In this document: positions 38,308 through 48,627 of the stretch, in pieces
Layout of the letters: every line of letters begins with the position of its first letter
Position numbering within the stretch: the stretch's first letter is position 1
Assembly: GCA_009842505.1 (NCBI GenBank)
Contig: VYFG01000139.1
Span: forward strand, 1 to 64,000
Direction: 5' to 3'
Length of the DNA: 64,000 nt
From: Gammaproteobacteria bacterium
Lineage (GTDB): Bacteria > Pseudomonadota > Gammaproteobacteria > Arenicellales > Poriferihabitantaceae
The notes under the pieces: generated by a model
What the model was told of the DNA's origin: nothing
Databases searched by the model: none
What the model saw: the letters and a program-made list of their open reading frames with translations, nothing else
Made by a program: the position numbers and the translations under genes

Positions 38308-40728
38308 ATGGCTGACGGCTGGACCATCGTGGTCGGTGGCGGCGCCATCGGGCTCAGCGTTGCCTACCACCTTGGCAGGGCAGGGGTCGGTGATGTCCTG
38401 CTGCTGGAACGCAACCGGCTCGGCAGCGGCACCTCGTGGCACGCCGCCGGCATCGTCGGCCCGCTCAGGGCGACCCGGAACCTGACCGAACTCGCCCGTT
38501 ACGGCGTCGGCCTCTTTCGCCGCTTGGAGGACGAAACCGGGCAGGCCACGGGCTATCGACGGACCGGCGGCTACTGGCTGGCACAGACCGATGCCCGCCT
38601 GGTGGAACTGAAGCGCCTGGCCGGCCTTGGACAGATGCATGACCTTGATGCCCGTGTCGTTGCACCGCGGGCCGTGGAGGAGCATTTTCCTCACCTGGAT
38701 GCCGGGGATCTGCGCGGCGCGCTATGGGTCGCCGAGGACGGCCAGGTCAACCCGGTGGACCTCTGCATGGCCTACGCGCGCGGCGCCCGCAATCACGGCG
38801 TGGAAATCCGGGAACAGGCCGGTGTCACCGGCATGACCCGGCGCGGCGGCCGGGTGGCGTCGGTCAGGCTTAGCACCGGGGAGGAAATTCCCGCCCGTGC
38901 GGTGATCAACTGCGCTGGCCTCTGGGCCCGGGAACTGGCTGCCCTGGTAGACGTGGACGTGCCGCTCAGGGCGGTGGAGCACATGTACATTGTCACCGAG
39001 CCGGTCGACGGACTGCCGCATCCCTGCCCGGTTGTCCGCGATCTCGACAGCGGCATCTACCTCAAGGGAGATGCCGGGAAGCTGGTGCTCGGCATGTTCG
39101 AGCGCAATGCCCGTACCTGGGATCCCGCCAGCGTGGACGCCGGGGCGGATTTCCTGGAATTCCCGGAAGACTGGGATCACGCCGAGCCCATGCTGGAGGC
39201 GGGCATCCGGCGGGTGCCAACGATGGCGGAACTCGGCATCTCCCGGTTCATGAACGGGCCGGAGAGCTTTACCCCGGACACCCGGCAGGTCATGGGACGG
39301 GCGCCGGGCCTCGCCAACTTTTACGTCGCCGCGGGATTCAATTCCATCGGCATCATGTCTTCCGCCGGGGTGGGGCGGGCCATGGCGGAGTGGGTGATCC
39401 GCGGGCGTCCGGACCGGGAACTGTGGTCGGTGGACGTCCGGCGCTTCCTGCCCGGCGACAACGACCCGGATTTCCTCGATGACCGTATCCCGGAATCCGT
39501 TCACGCACAGTTCGACGTTCACTGGCCCTACCGGCAGCATTGCACCGGGCGGGACCGGGTACGAAGCCCCTGGCATGCCGAGCTGGCCGCCCGCGGAGCC
39601 GTGTTCGGCGCCCCCACGGGCTGGGAGCGGCCGTTGTGGTTTGCCAAGGACGGGGACGAGAGGGAGTTCCGCTACAGTTACGGCCCTCAGTGCTGGTGGC
39701 CGGCGGCCAGGCGCGAGGCCGGCCGGCTGATGGCTTCGGGGGCGGTGTTCGAGCTGTCGCCGTTCAGCAAGTTCCTGGTGGAAGGGGACGGCGTTCTGGA
39801 TTCGCTGCAGCGCCTTTGCACCAACCGCATTGATGTGGCTCCGGGACGGATCGTGTACAGCCTGTGGCTGAACGAGGACGGCGGGATCGAGGGGGACTGC
39901 ACGTTGACCCGGACCGCTCCGGGGGCCTGGCTGGTGATGACCGGCGCCGCCACCCGGGTAAAGGATTTCCATCATCTGCGCGAACGGCTGCCTGCACGGG
40001 TCAAGGTGACCGACGTGACCGCAGAGCATGCCGTCTTGGGGGTGATGGGGCCGGACAGCGGGGCGCTGCTCGGGGCGCTGTGTGACGTGGACACCGGCCA
40101 GGCAGCGTTTCCCTTCGCCTCGTCCCGGCAGGTCGCCATCGGCGGCGCGGACGTCCGGGCCAGCCGGATCAGCTATGCCGGCGAGCGGGGCTGGGAACTG
40201 ATGGTCCCGGCGGAGCAGGCCGGGAGCGTGCTGGATGCGGTGATGGAAGAGATGGAGCCGAGGAACATGGGTTTCGCCGGCCATTTCTGCCTCGACGGCT
40301 GCCGCCTGGAAAAGGGCTACGTGCACTGGGGGCATGACGTCGGTCCCGATGACGATCCCCTGGGGGCCGGGTTGATGTTCGCCGTACGGATGGATGGCGG
40401 ATTCGATTTCATCGGTAGGGCGGCGCTGGCATCGAAGGCCGGAACGCCGCCGGAGACGGCAAGGCGCCTGTTCGAGGTGCTGGCGCCGGAGCCGCCGCTG
40501 CTGCTCCACGACGAGCCCATCTGGTGCGGGGAAGCACGGGTGGGTCATACCACGTCCGGCGGTATCGGCTTTCGGACCGGCAAGGCGCTTTGCATGGGGT
40601 ATGTCTCCGCGGCCGGCGCCGGGCCGGATGAAGACGGATGGGCCGTCGAGCTCGCCGGTGAACGGCTTCCCCTGCGTGTTCTCGAACGCGCGCCCTACGA
40701 TCCTGAAGGCAGTAGGATGCGGACATGA
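38308..40728 (+). CDS. FAD-dependent oxidoreductase with GcvT-like C-terminus (dimethylglycine/sarcosine dehydrogenase family)
   Basis: IVVGGGAIGLSVAYHLGRAGVGDVLLLERNRLGSGTSWHAAGIV; C-terminal aminomethyltransferase-type region. Confidence 0.92.
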   Translation: MADGWTIVVGGGAIGLSVAYHLGRAGVGDVLLLERNRLGSGTSWHAAGIVGPLRATRNLTELARYGVGLFRRLEDETGQATGYRRTGGYWLAQTDARLVELKRLAGLGQMHDLDARVVAPRAVEEHFPHLDAGDLRGALWVAEDGQVNPVDLCMAYARGARNHGVEIREQAGVTGMTRRGGRVASVRLSTGEEIPARAVINCAGLWARELAALVDVDVPLRAVEHMYIVTEPVDGLPHPCPVVRDLDSGIYLKGDAGKLVLGMFERNARTWDPASVDAGADFLEFPEDWDHAEPMLEAGIRRVPTMAELGISRFMNGPESFTPDTRQVMGRAPGLANFYVAAGFNSIGIMSSAGVGRAMAEWVIRGRPDRELWSVDVRRFLPGDNDPDFLDDRIPESVHAQFDVHWPYRQHCTGRDRVRSPWHAELAARGAVFGAPTGWERPLWFAKDGDEREFRYSYGPQCWWPAARREAGRLMASGAVFELSPFSKFLVEGDGVLDSLQRLCTNRIDVAPGRIVYSLWLNEDGGIEGDCTLTRTAPGAWLVMTGAATRVKDFHHLRERLPARVKVTDVTAEHAVLGVMGPDSGALLGALCDVDTGQAAFPFASSRQVAIGGADVRASRISYAGERGWELMVPAEQAGSVLDAVMEEMEPRNMGFAGHFCLDGCRLEKGYVHWGHDVGPDDDPLGAGLMFAVRMDGGFDFIGRAALASKAGTPPETARRLFEVLAPEPPLLLHDEPIWCGEARVGHTTSGGIGFRTGKALCMGYVSAAGAGPDEDGWAVELAGERLPLRVLERAPYDPEGSRMRT

Positions 40729-43142
40729 CGAGTCACGCGCGGGTTGCCATTGTCGGCGGCGGCATCTACGGCTGCGGCCTGCTCCTGCAGCTGGTGGAAA
40801 AGGGCTGGCGCGACGTGATCCTGATCGAGAAGTCCGAACTCACCGCAGGCTCCACCTGGCACGCCGCGGGATTCTGCACCCACTACAGTTTCAGCCCGAC
40901 CCATCTCTACATGCGCCAGTTCAGCACCGATCTGTATCGCCGGCTGGAAGAGGAGGGCGCAGAGCCCACGGGCTACCATCGCTGCGCCGGCCTCCGCGTG
41001 ACCCATGATCCGGACCGCATGGACGAATTCCGTCACGGCATTTCCGTGGGCCGGCAGATGGACATCGACTTCGAGCTGATCGGCCCGTCCGAGATCGCGG
41101 ATCTCTTTCCGCTCATGGATACCGGAGGCTTGGTCGGCGCTCTCTACGAACCCACCGACGGTTACGTCGACCCGGCCCAGACCACCCATGCCATGGCCCG
41201 CCTGGCGCGGGCGGGCGGTGCGCGCATTTTCCGGCAGAACCCGGTGGAGACCATCGAGCGGACGCCGTCAGGGGAATGGCGTCTTGGAACACCGGAGCAC
41301 GAGATCATAGCCGAGCACGTGGTGATCGCCGCCGGCTTCTGGGCCAACGGGGTGGGCGGGCTGCTCGGCCTCGATTTGCCGGTCACCCCCATGCTGCACC
41401 AGTATGTCGTCACCGAGGACCACCCGGAAATCGCCGCCTGCCCGGCGGACAGCATTCCCCTGGTGCGTCATCATGACTATCAGTGGTACACCCGCCGCGA
41501 GCGCGACGGCCTGATACTCGGGGCCTACGAGGGGACGCCCCGGACCTGGTCCGTGGACGGGGTGCCCGAGGATTTCGGCATGGAGCTGTTCGACCCCGAA
41601 CTCGAGCGGGTGGCGCACCTGATGGCGGATGCCATGGAACGGATACCGGTGCTGGGCGAGGCGGGGATCCGGACAACTGTGCACGGTCCCGTGAGCTATT
41701 CGGCCGACGGCCAGCCGCTGATCGGTCCCGCACCGGGACTCAGAAACGCCTGGCTTGCCTGCGGCAGCGGTTTCGGTATCGGCGAAGGTGCGGGCGCGGG
41801 CAGGTTGCTGGCGGAATGGATCGTCGAGGGGCAGCCGCCCATGCACATGGGCATCTTCGACCCGCGGCGGTTCGGCGATTACGCCGGCCGCGTATATCGT
41901 GTAGCGAAGGCGGTGGAGGTGTTCGCGCTGCAGTTCGCCACCCATTATCCACTGGAGGAACGGCCTGCCGGCCGTCCTGTGAAGAAAACACCTGTCTACG
42001 ATCGGCTGAAGCAGGCAGGTGCCCGATTCGGCTGTGTCTACGGCTGGGAGCGGGCGAACTGGTTTGCCGCCGGCGATGAGCAGCATACCCTCGGCTTCCG
42101 TCGCACCGAATGGTTCGATGCCGTGGCGCGGGAAGTGAAGGCGGTGTCGGAACACGCCGGCGTGATCGACGCTTCCGGGTTCAGCAAGCTCAGGGTCAGC
42201 GGCGGAGATGCCGCCGCATTTCTCGATCGGCTGTCCGCCAACCGGTTGCCGGGCAGGGCAGGCGAGATTCGCCTTTGCCATTGCCTCAACCCGAGGGGCA
42301 CCGTGGAGTGCGAGTTCACCGTCACGCGGTTGCGGGACGGTGCGTTCTACCTGGTCTTTGCGGCCACTGCGGAGTCGCACCACCTGGACTGGCTTCGCGG
42401 TCACCTCCCCGAAGGCGCCGATGTCACCATTGAAAACATCACCGTCTCCCGGGGGGTTCTCGGGCTCGCGGGCCCCGCCTCGCGGGACATCCTGTCGGGG
42501 TTGACCGGCGCTTCCCTCGACAACGGGGCATTCCCGTGGCTGTCCGCGAAGTCCATCAGGGTGGCCGGGAAGGACGTTTTGGCCATGCGCGTCAGCTACA
42601 CCGGGGAACTCGGCTGGGAACTGCATCACGACCTCGACGACCAGGTTGCCCTGTACGACGCCCTGAAGGGGGTGGCAGGGATCGCGCCGCCTGCGGATTT
42701 CGGTTTTTATGCCATGAACAGCATGCGCATGGAAAAGGCCTACAGGGCCTGGGGCGGCGAACTCACGGTGGAGAACACTGCCTGGGAGCTTGGCCTGGAT
42801 CGTTTTGTCGACCTTGGGGGGCGTGATTTTATCGGCCGGGATGCTTTGGTGGAACAGCGAAGGGTTGGTGTCGGACGCCGCCTGTTTTTCGCGGAGGTGG
42901 ACACCGTCGATACCGACATCATCGGTGGTGAGACCGTGTTCCGGGAAGGCGAACGGATCGGTGTGGCAATTTCCGGTTCCTACGGACACCGGGTCGGACG
43001 GAACCTTGCATTCCTGCTGCTCCCGTACGACACGGCCAGGCAGAATGGCTCTCTTGTCGTCGAGGTGCTGGGACGCATGTGTCCCGCGATCCTGGTGAAC
43101 GAGCCCGCTTACGACCCCGAAAACAGGCTGGCCCGGGGGTGA
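40725..43142 (+). CDS. second FAD-dependent oxidoreductase with GcvT-like C-terminus
   Basis: VAIVGGGIYGCGLLLQLVEKGWRDVILIEKSELTAGSTWHAAGFC; same architecture; ATGA overlap with the preceding gene. Confidence 0.92.
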   Translation: MTSHARVAIVGGGIYGCGLLLQLVEKGWRDVILIEKSELTAGSTWHAAGFCTHYSFSPTHLYMRQFSTDLYRRLEEEGAEPTGYHRCAGLRVTHDPDRMDEFRHGISVGRQMDIDFELIGPSEIADLFPLMDTGGLVGALYEPTDGYVDPAQTTHAMARLARAGGARIFRQNPVETIERTPSGEWRLGTPEHEIIAEHVVIAAGFWANGVGGLLGLDLPVTPMLHQYVVTEDHPEIAACPADSIPLVRHHDYQWYTRRERDGLILGAYEGTPRTWSVDGVPEDFGMELFDPELERVAHLMADAMERIPVLGEAGIRTTVHGPVSYSADGQPLIGPAPGLRNAWLACGSGFGIGEGAGAGRLLAEWIVEGQPPMHMGIFDPRRFGDYAGRVYRVAKAVEVFALQFATHYPLEERPAGRPVKKTPVYDRLKQAGARFGCVYGWERANWFAAGDEQHTLGFRRTEWFDAVAREVKAVSEHAGVIDASGFSKLRVSGGDAAAFLDRLSANRLPGRAGEIRLCHCLNPRGTVECEFTVTRLRDGAFYLVFAATAESHHLDWLRGHLPEGADVTIENITVSRGVLGLAGPASRDILSGLTGASLDNGAFPWLSAKSIRVAGKDVLAMRVSYTGELGWELHHDLDDQVALYDALKGVAGIAPPADFGFYAMNSMRMEKAYRAWGGELTVENTAWELGLDRFVDLGGRDFIGRDALVEQRRVGVGRRLFFAEVDTVDTDIIGGETVFREGERIGVAISGSYGHRVGRNLAFLLLPYDTARQNGSLVVEVLGRMCPAILVNEPAYDPENRLARG

Positions 43143-43291
43143 CCATTGTTCCCTTTGCCGGTTTTGACGAGGTTCCTACATTAGGTTATCGTGTTGAGAA
43201 CAAGCTGGTTGCAGGGTTTCGCTGATGTAATCTGTCAGGGAGGCACTGTTGTGCTGGACGCACTCGAACTGCCGGTCAGGTCCTGCAGGCA

Positions 43292-44632
43292 CTATGCCTC
43301 CTTGATGTGACCGGCCCTTGTGGCGGCCTGCAGGGACAGGGGAACGTCGCTCGACTTCAGGTGCAGGTCCCGTTGCGGGAAGGGAATCTCGATCCCGCGC
43401 TCGTGGAACTGGTCCCATACCCGGAGCAGGACCTCGCTGATGACATTGGACCGGCCCTCGGACGGGTCATCGATCCAGATCCTTATTTGGAGGTCTACCG
43501 AACTGTCGCCAAAACCCATGAGCAGGCAGCGCGGAGCCGGGTTGGACAGCACCCGGGGAACGGCGGCGGCTGCCTCGCGGCACAGGTCGATCGCGAGACG
43601 CACATCGGACTTGTAGGAAATCCCCACCGGGATGTTGAGCCGGACGGCCTTGTCGCTGTGAGACCAGTTCTCCACCCGCTGGGTGATCAGTTCCTCGTTC
43701 GGGATGAGGTATTCGACCCCGTCGCGGGTCCGGATCGCCGCGTACCGCGCCCCGAGGGACGCGACCCAGCCATAGGTGCCGCCCACCGCGATGACGTCGT
43801 TCGGCTTGATCGACTTGTCCATCAGCAGCAATAGACCGCTGACCAGGTTGGATACGACTTTCTGCAACCCGATACCGACACCGATACCAAGGGCGCCGCC
43901 GAACACGGTGAGGGCCGTGAGGTCGATACCCAGTCCGCCGATTGCGATCAGGAATGCCAGGACGACCAGGACGATCTTGATGATTTTCGTGACCAGCACC
44001 TGGACCGACGGCGTCAGGTCTTTCGACTGGCCGATACGCCGCTCGAGCACCGTGGATACCGTTGCAAAGAACCAAAGGAGCAGGCCGAGGATCAGGGCTG
44101 CCTTGGCCAGGGAGAGGAGCGAGATCCGGACTTCCCCGAAGGTCATGCCGACACCGTCGAGCAGCATGATCGCGGCATCGAGCAACCCCAATGCCGCCAG
44201 CGCGGCGATACTCCACGCGGTCCAGGCCACGATCCGGGACAGCAGATCGTTCCGGATGATCCCTGAGGCCAGTCGGATGATCACCCAGGCCCCGGCCAGA
44301 ATGGCCGCGGTCTGCGTCAGGTAATGACCGAACAGGGCGGACTGTGCGCCCGCTTCGGCCACGATCCACAGGAAAACCAGGGCCACGATCGGGGTGGAAA
44401 GGCCGGAGAGGCGGGAGAGGAAACCCTGGAGTTCGGCGCGCTTGGCCTGGTTCTCCGACAGGTTCCCGATGACCCTTCTGAGCCTGGGGCCGAACAGCCG
44501 GGCGATTCCCAGCGCCAGCAGGATCAACCCGGCCTGGACCGCGTTGTCGACGACCAGCACATGGCTGTCGATCCAGCGCAACAGCGTTGCAAGGATCTCG
44601 GAAACATTCAGCATTTGGGTGAGTTCGTTCAT
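43292..44632 (-). CDS. MscS-family mechanosensitive channel
   Basis: GALGIGVGIGLQKVVSNLVSGLLLLMDKSIKPNDVIAVGGTYGWV. Confidence 0.94.
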   Translation of the reverse strand: MNELTQMLNVSEILATLLRWIDSHVLVVDNAVQAGLILLALGIARLFGPRLRRVIGNLSENQAKRAELQGFLSRLSGLSTPIVALVFLWIVAEAGAQSALFGHYLTQTAAILAGAWVIIRLASGIIRNDLLSRIVAWTAWSIAALAALGLLDAAIMLLDGVGMTFGEVRISLLSLAKAALILGLLLWFFATVSTVLERRIGQSKDLTPSVQVLVTKIIKIVLVVLAFLIAIGGLGIDLTALTVFGGALGIGVGIGLQKVVSNLVSGLLLLMDKSIKPNDVIAVGGTYGWVASLGARYAAIRTRDGVEYLIPNEELITQRVENWSHSDKAVRLNIPVGISYKSDVRLAIDLCREAAAAVPRVLSNPAPRCLLMGFGDSSVDLQIRIWIDDPSEGRSNVISEVLLRVWDQFHERGIEIPFPQRDLHLKSSDVPLSLQAATRAGHIKEA

Positions 44633-45190
44633 GGGACCGGCTCCTGGGGCTAAACCTGCCTCTGGAATGCTTGGGGATGACGTTTACGGCGAAGGCGGCA
44701 TGGCGCCTGCATGGCCGGGTCGGTCATCCTGATGACCAGCGGATTGAAGTGGCGCATGCCGGTACGCTCCCGCCCGATCCCTGGTTCCGGGGTCCGACAG
44801 CGCCGTCGAGGGGTGATCTGCAGCCGCGTTTTCGATTGCATGGTGATTTCTCGGGGTTCTTCCCGGGATCTTGTCGCATCCCGTTACCGGAAAAGTCCAT
44901 TATGAACCAATTTTCCCCTCTCGCCACCCGCTCCGCTGCGGGTGAAGGGGAAACGCTCATCCTACCGCCTTCAGTTCCCCGTCGGCCACGTAGACATGGT
45001 GCCGGTTTCGGCCTTCCCGAATGTCGGGTGACGCTGTAACGCAACCGATTTCACCACGGGCGGCTGCCGTGACCAGCCAAGGATTGAGTCCGCATGAAAC
45101 AGGCAAATCCTGCCAGGCAGATAGTGCCCCGGTTTCAGGGGATTCCAGGTTGCTGTCCGGGTGTTTTCGGGGAGTTCCCGAACCGGATGT

Positions 45191-45275
45191 TGGTGCCGAA
45201 GGAGGGACTCGAACCCTCACGCCGTAAAGCACAGCCCCCTCAAGACTGCGTGTCTACCAGTTCCACCACTTCGGC
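45191..45275 (-). tRNA. tRNA-Leu (anticodon GAG)
   Basis: Minus strand GCCGAAG TG GTGGAACTGGTAGACAC G CAGTC TTGAGGG GGCTG ... TGAGGGTTCGAGTCCCTC CTTCGGC ACCA; loop TTGAGGG gives GAG, CCA encoded. Confidence 0.95.
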
Positions 45276-45321
45276 GATTTTTCCTTGTCGGATTATACCC
45301 TTGACCGTGTGATTCGATGTA

Positions 45322-45708
45322 TCAGTTGCTGTCCGGTGCAGCGGGAATGTCGGACTCCTCCTGGAGGATCACCGGCTCATTGGCGCTGTCTGTTGCGGGC
45401 ACTTCGCTGTTCGGCGGGGATTCCGCCTGTTCCAGCACGGATCCTTCCAGGACGCTGCGGGGGCCCGCCTGCTTCGAGTAATAGAGCGCCAGGGTAATGC
45501 TGGTGGCAAAGAACAGGGTGATCAGTACCGAGGTGGTACGGCTGAGGAAATTTGCGGATCCCCTTGCCCCGAAGAGGCTCTGGGAGGAACCGCCGCCGCC
45601 GCCAAAGGCCGCCCCCGCATCGGCTCCCTTTCCCTGTTGCAACAGGACCAGGACCACGATTGTCACGGCAATGACCAGGTGAACGGCAAGCAACAGGTTG
45701 GCAAACAT
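45322..45708 (-). CDS. secG: preprotein translocase subunit SecG
   Basis: [40 protein letters not shown]. Confidence 0.96.
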   Translation of the reverse strand: MFANLLLAVHLVIAVTIVVLVLLQQGKGADAGAAFGGGGGSSQSLFGARGSANFLSRTTSVLITLFFATSITLALYYSKQAGPRSVLEGSVLEQAESPPNSEVPATDSANEPVILQEESDIPAAPDSN

Positions 45709-45729
45709 GGATGGTATATGGAATGGTTG

Positions 45730-46506
45730 TCAGCCGGATTTCGGTACCGCCCTGTCGGCGGCTGCCCGGCAGATGGCAAGAAAGTCGTCTTCATTCAGGG
45801 AAGCGCCACCGATGAGCCCGCCATCGATATCCAGCTGGTCCAGGAGCTCGGCGGCATTGTCCGGTTTCATGCTTCCCCCGTACAGTATACGACAACGGGC
45901 GGCAATATCGGCATCGTGATCGGCCAGTCTCCGGCGGATCAGCGAATGAACCTCCTGGGCCTGGTCCGGAGTCGCGGTGAGGCCGGTGCCGATGGCCCAG
46001 ACCGGTTCGTAGGCGATGATGCCCTTGCTGAATGCCCCGATTCCGCATTGCCCGATGACCGGGTCCAGTTGACCGAGCACCACTTCATCGGTGTGGCCGC
46101 CTTCACGCTGTTCCCGGGACTCGCCCACGCATACGATGGGTATGAGCCCGCGGGACAGGGCGGCATGTACTTTGGCCGCGATCCGTTCGTCGTTTTCACC
46201 ATAAAGAACGCGTCTTTCGGAATGGCCGAGGATCGTGTGACTGCCGCCGGCGTCCCGCACCATGTCGGCGGAGACCTGCCCGGTAAAGGCGCCCTTTTCG
46301 TGTTCATCGATATCCTGGGCACCGGTGGCGATGATACTGCTGCTGACCGCTTCGCTGACCCGGTGGAGCAGCGTAAACGGCGGGCAAATGAGCACGTCGA
46401 TACCCGTCAGGGGGGCGACGCCCGACACCAGGTCGCGGCAGAGCGCGAGGGCCATGGACTGGCTCCCGTTCATCTTCCAGTTGCCGGCGATCAGGAGCTT
46501 GCGCAT
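45730..46506 (-). CDS. tpiA: triosephosphate isomerase
   Basis: RKLLIAGNWKMNGS, GHSERR, AYEPVWAIGTG, LYGGSMKPDNA. Confidence 0.97.
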   Translation of the reverse strand: MRKLLIAGNWKMNGSQSMALALCRDLVSGVAPLTGIDVLICPPFTLLHRVSEAVSSSIIATGAQDIDEHEKGAFTGQVSADMVRDAGGSHTILGHSERRVLYGENDERIAAKVHAALSRGLIPIVCVGESREQREGGHTDEVVLGQLDPVIGQCGIGAFSKGIIAYEPVWAIGTGLTATPDQAQEVHSLIRRRLADHDADIAARCRILYGGSMKPDNAAELLDQLDIDGGLIGGASLNEDDFLAICRAAADRAVPKSG

Positions 46507-46599
46507 TCCCTCGGGGTGGAAAAAAGGGGCTGGATGGTACCTTCTGGCCGCAGCGAAATCAAACCACCCGGGCGGCATGGGCCGGCCCCTGGCGCCGGC

Positions 46600-47745
46600 T
46601 CATTCGACAGGCTCCCTGGTCAGGCAGCGGAAGAACCAGATGGACAGCAGGGTCAGCACGACAAACACCAGGATCGTGCCCTGCCAGCCCATCCAGCGGT
46701 ACATGACCAGGGGCAGCCAGGAACCCAGTGTTCCGCTCAGGTAGTAGACCGACACGTAGATGCCGTTGACCACGCCCTTGTGCTCGCTGGCGGTGTGGTT
46801 GAGATAGCCGGACAGGGTGGCATGAATCAGGAACATGCCTGCGGCGAGCACCAGCATCAGTACAAACAGCAACGACATGTTCGGCACCAGGAATAGCGCC
46901 AGGGAGCACAGGATGGCGCCGGCACCGATCATCAGGACGATCTGCTCGCCGTGAAACCATGTGACCAGGCGGTTGCTCGAAAGCGCCACCGGTATGCCGA
47001 TCATGTAGCCGACGTAGGCCAGTGAGATGACGAAACTGCTGGTGCCGGGGCGGATGTCCTCGATGCGGAACGGCAGCATGGCGAGGATGCCGGTGAAGCA
47101 GAAGAAGATCGTGAACAGTGCGAGATAGGACCAGGCATAGTTGGGCACCCGCAATACCCGCCCGATCGCCCTGGCATCCAGGCGGTCGAAATTGAGCCTG
47201 GCATCCGCTCTCAGCCGTCCGCAGAGCCAGGCCGGGAGCAGCAGCGAGAGGCCGAGAACGAGGAATACCCACTGCCATCCCGCGGTGGAGGCCAGGAAAC
47301 CGGACAGAACCCGGCCGCCGAACCCTCCGGCAATGGTGGCCGCGATATACATGCCCATGACGGCGCGGATCCGGCCGGGCAGCGCCATGCTGGCGGCATA
47401 GGTCATGGCCGCGGTGAACAGGGCCGGCAGCAACAGGCCCTGGATGAAGCGCAGCGCCAGCAGCTGCCAGAATTCGGTGGCGAAGAACAGCGCCAGCTGG
47501 CCGAGGGAGATCAGGGAGAGGGAGGCGAGCAGCATGGTGCGCGCCGGCACCGCCTGGAGAAAGTAGCCATAGAGAACCGGTGCAATGCCAAGCGGCAGGA
47601 GCACCACCGTGATCATCAGCGCCGCGCTGGTGATGGGAACGTCGAAATCCCTGGCCAGTTGCGGCAGGATGGGCTGGGGTGTGTAGAGGGTACAGAAGAC
47701 GAGAAAGGTCGTCGCAAGTACGATCCCGAGCTGACCGCGGGTCAT
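46600..47745 (-). CDS. MFS transporter
   Basis: Twelve-TM-like hydrophobic pattern, LYTPQPILPQLARDFDVPITSAALMITVVLLPLGIAPVLYG. Confidence 0.9.
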   Translation of the reverse strand: MTRGQLGIVLATTFLVFCTLYTPQPILPQLARDFDVPITSAALMITVVLLPLGIAPVLYGYFLQAVPARTMLLASLSLISLGQLALFFATEFWQLLALRFIQGLLLPALFTAAMTYAASMALPGRIRAVMGMYIAATIAGGFGGRVLSGFLASTAGWQWVFLVLGLSLLLPAWLCGRLRADARLNFDRLDARAIGRVLRVPNYAWSYLALFTIFFCFTGILAMLPFRIEDIRPGTSSFVISLAYVGYMIGIPVALSSNRLVTWFHGEQIVLMIGAGAILCSLALFLVPNMSLLFVLMLVLAAGMFLIHATLSGYLNHTASEHKGVVNGIYVSVYYLSGTLGSWLPLVMYRWMGWQGTILVFVVLTLLSIWFFRCLTREPVE

Positions 47746-47766
47746 GGATGGCGGGTGCCCGGAGGC

Positions 47767-48627
47767 CTAGAAGTCAATTTCGGTCCAGAGCGGCAGGTGA
47801 TCCGACCCGGTGGCGGCGGTGTCGATGCGGCAACTTCGCACCCGTTGCCGGATGGCGGGGCTCACGAAGCAGTAGTCGAGGATTGCAGGGACACCGCGTA
47901 CGTCGCTGGTATGGCCCTCATCCCGGTCGTTGCCCGCCGCGACCCAGGCATCCACGAAGCCGTCCTCGGGGGTGATCCTGCCGCCGTAATCGCTCCCGGG
48001 GCCGGCGATCCGGTCGTATTCCGGCGAATCCGGCTGGCAGTTGAAATCCCCCATCAGGATGGCAAGATGGGGCACGGACTGGTCATGGACGCCGGTTTCA
48101 TAGGGAATTCCGGACAGGTTCCCGCACATGGCGGCACCCTCGTGCACGGCGCTGCGGTGGATATCGATCAGGCGGTCCACCTGGGGCAGACGGCTGGCGG
48201 AAGAAAGGTGGCACAGGTGTACCGAGTAGATCCTGACACGGGTGTCGCCGCAGTCGATGGTGGCCTCCACGATGCTGCGCTGGATGCTGAGGGCGTCGAC
48301 GCTGCCCATCTTCGGCAGAAGGTGATGGCGGCTTCTCAGGATGGGATACCGGCTCAGCACCAGGTTGCCGAACTGGCGGCGGCGCGCCTCTTCCGGGCGG
48401 CTCTTGCCGATGTGGATGTCCACCCCGGGCCCGTAGGACCAGAAGTACGCGGGCAGGTGCTCCGTCAGCAGCGCGACCTGGTCGACCATGCCGGTATGGG
48501 GCCAGTGACGGTCCACTTCCTGGAGCGCGATCACATCGGCGCCAGCCACTTCCCGCGCGATCCGCGCAAGGTCCACCGCCCCGTCCCGGCCCTTGCCGTA
48601 CTGGATGTTGTAGGAAACGAAACGCAT
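47767..48627 (-). CDS. endonuclease/exonuclease/phosphatase family protein
   Basis: MRFVSYNIQYGKGRDG...VIALQEVDRHW, MGDFNCQPDSPEY, ATGSDHLPL. Confidence 0.93.
   Translation of the reverse strand: MRFVSYNIQYGKGRDGAVDLARIAREVAGADVIALQEVDRHWPHTGMVDQVALLTEHLPAYFWSYGPGVDIHIGKSRPEEARRRQFGNLVLSRYPILRSRHHLLPKMGSVDALSIQRSIVEATIDCGDTRVRIYSVHLCHLSSASRLPQVDRLIDIHRSAVHEGAAMCGNLSGIPYETGVHDQSVPHLAILMGDFNCQPDSPEYDRIAGPGSDYGGRITPEDGFVDAWVAAGNDRDEGHTSDVRGVPAILDYCFVSPAIRQRVRSCRIDTAATGSDHLPLWTEIDF

Noticed and set aside
38722-40548. 608-aa antisense ORF
   Set aside because: Entirely antisense to the FAD/GcvT gene; low-complexity His/Pro/Gly/Arg-rich translation typical of high-GC shadow frames.
41268-42989. 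573-aa antisense ORF
   Set aside because: Entirely antisense to the second FAD/GcvT gene; no motifs.
44957-45232. 91-aa minus-strand ORF overlapping tRNA-Leu
   Set aside because: Begins inside the tRNA gene; C-terminal part is not confidently similar to any family I know.
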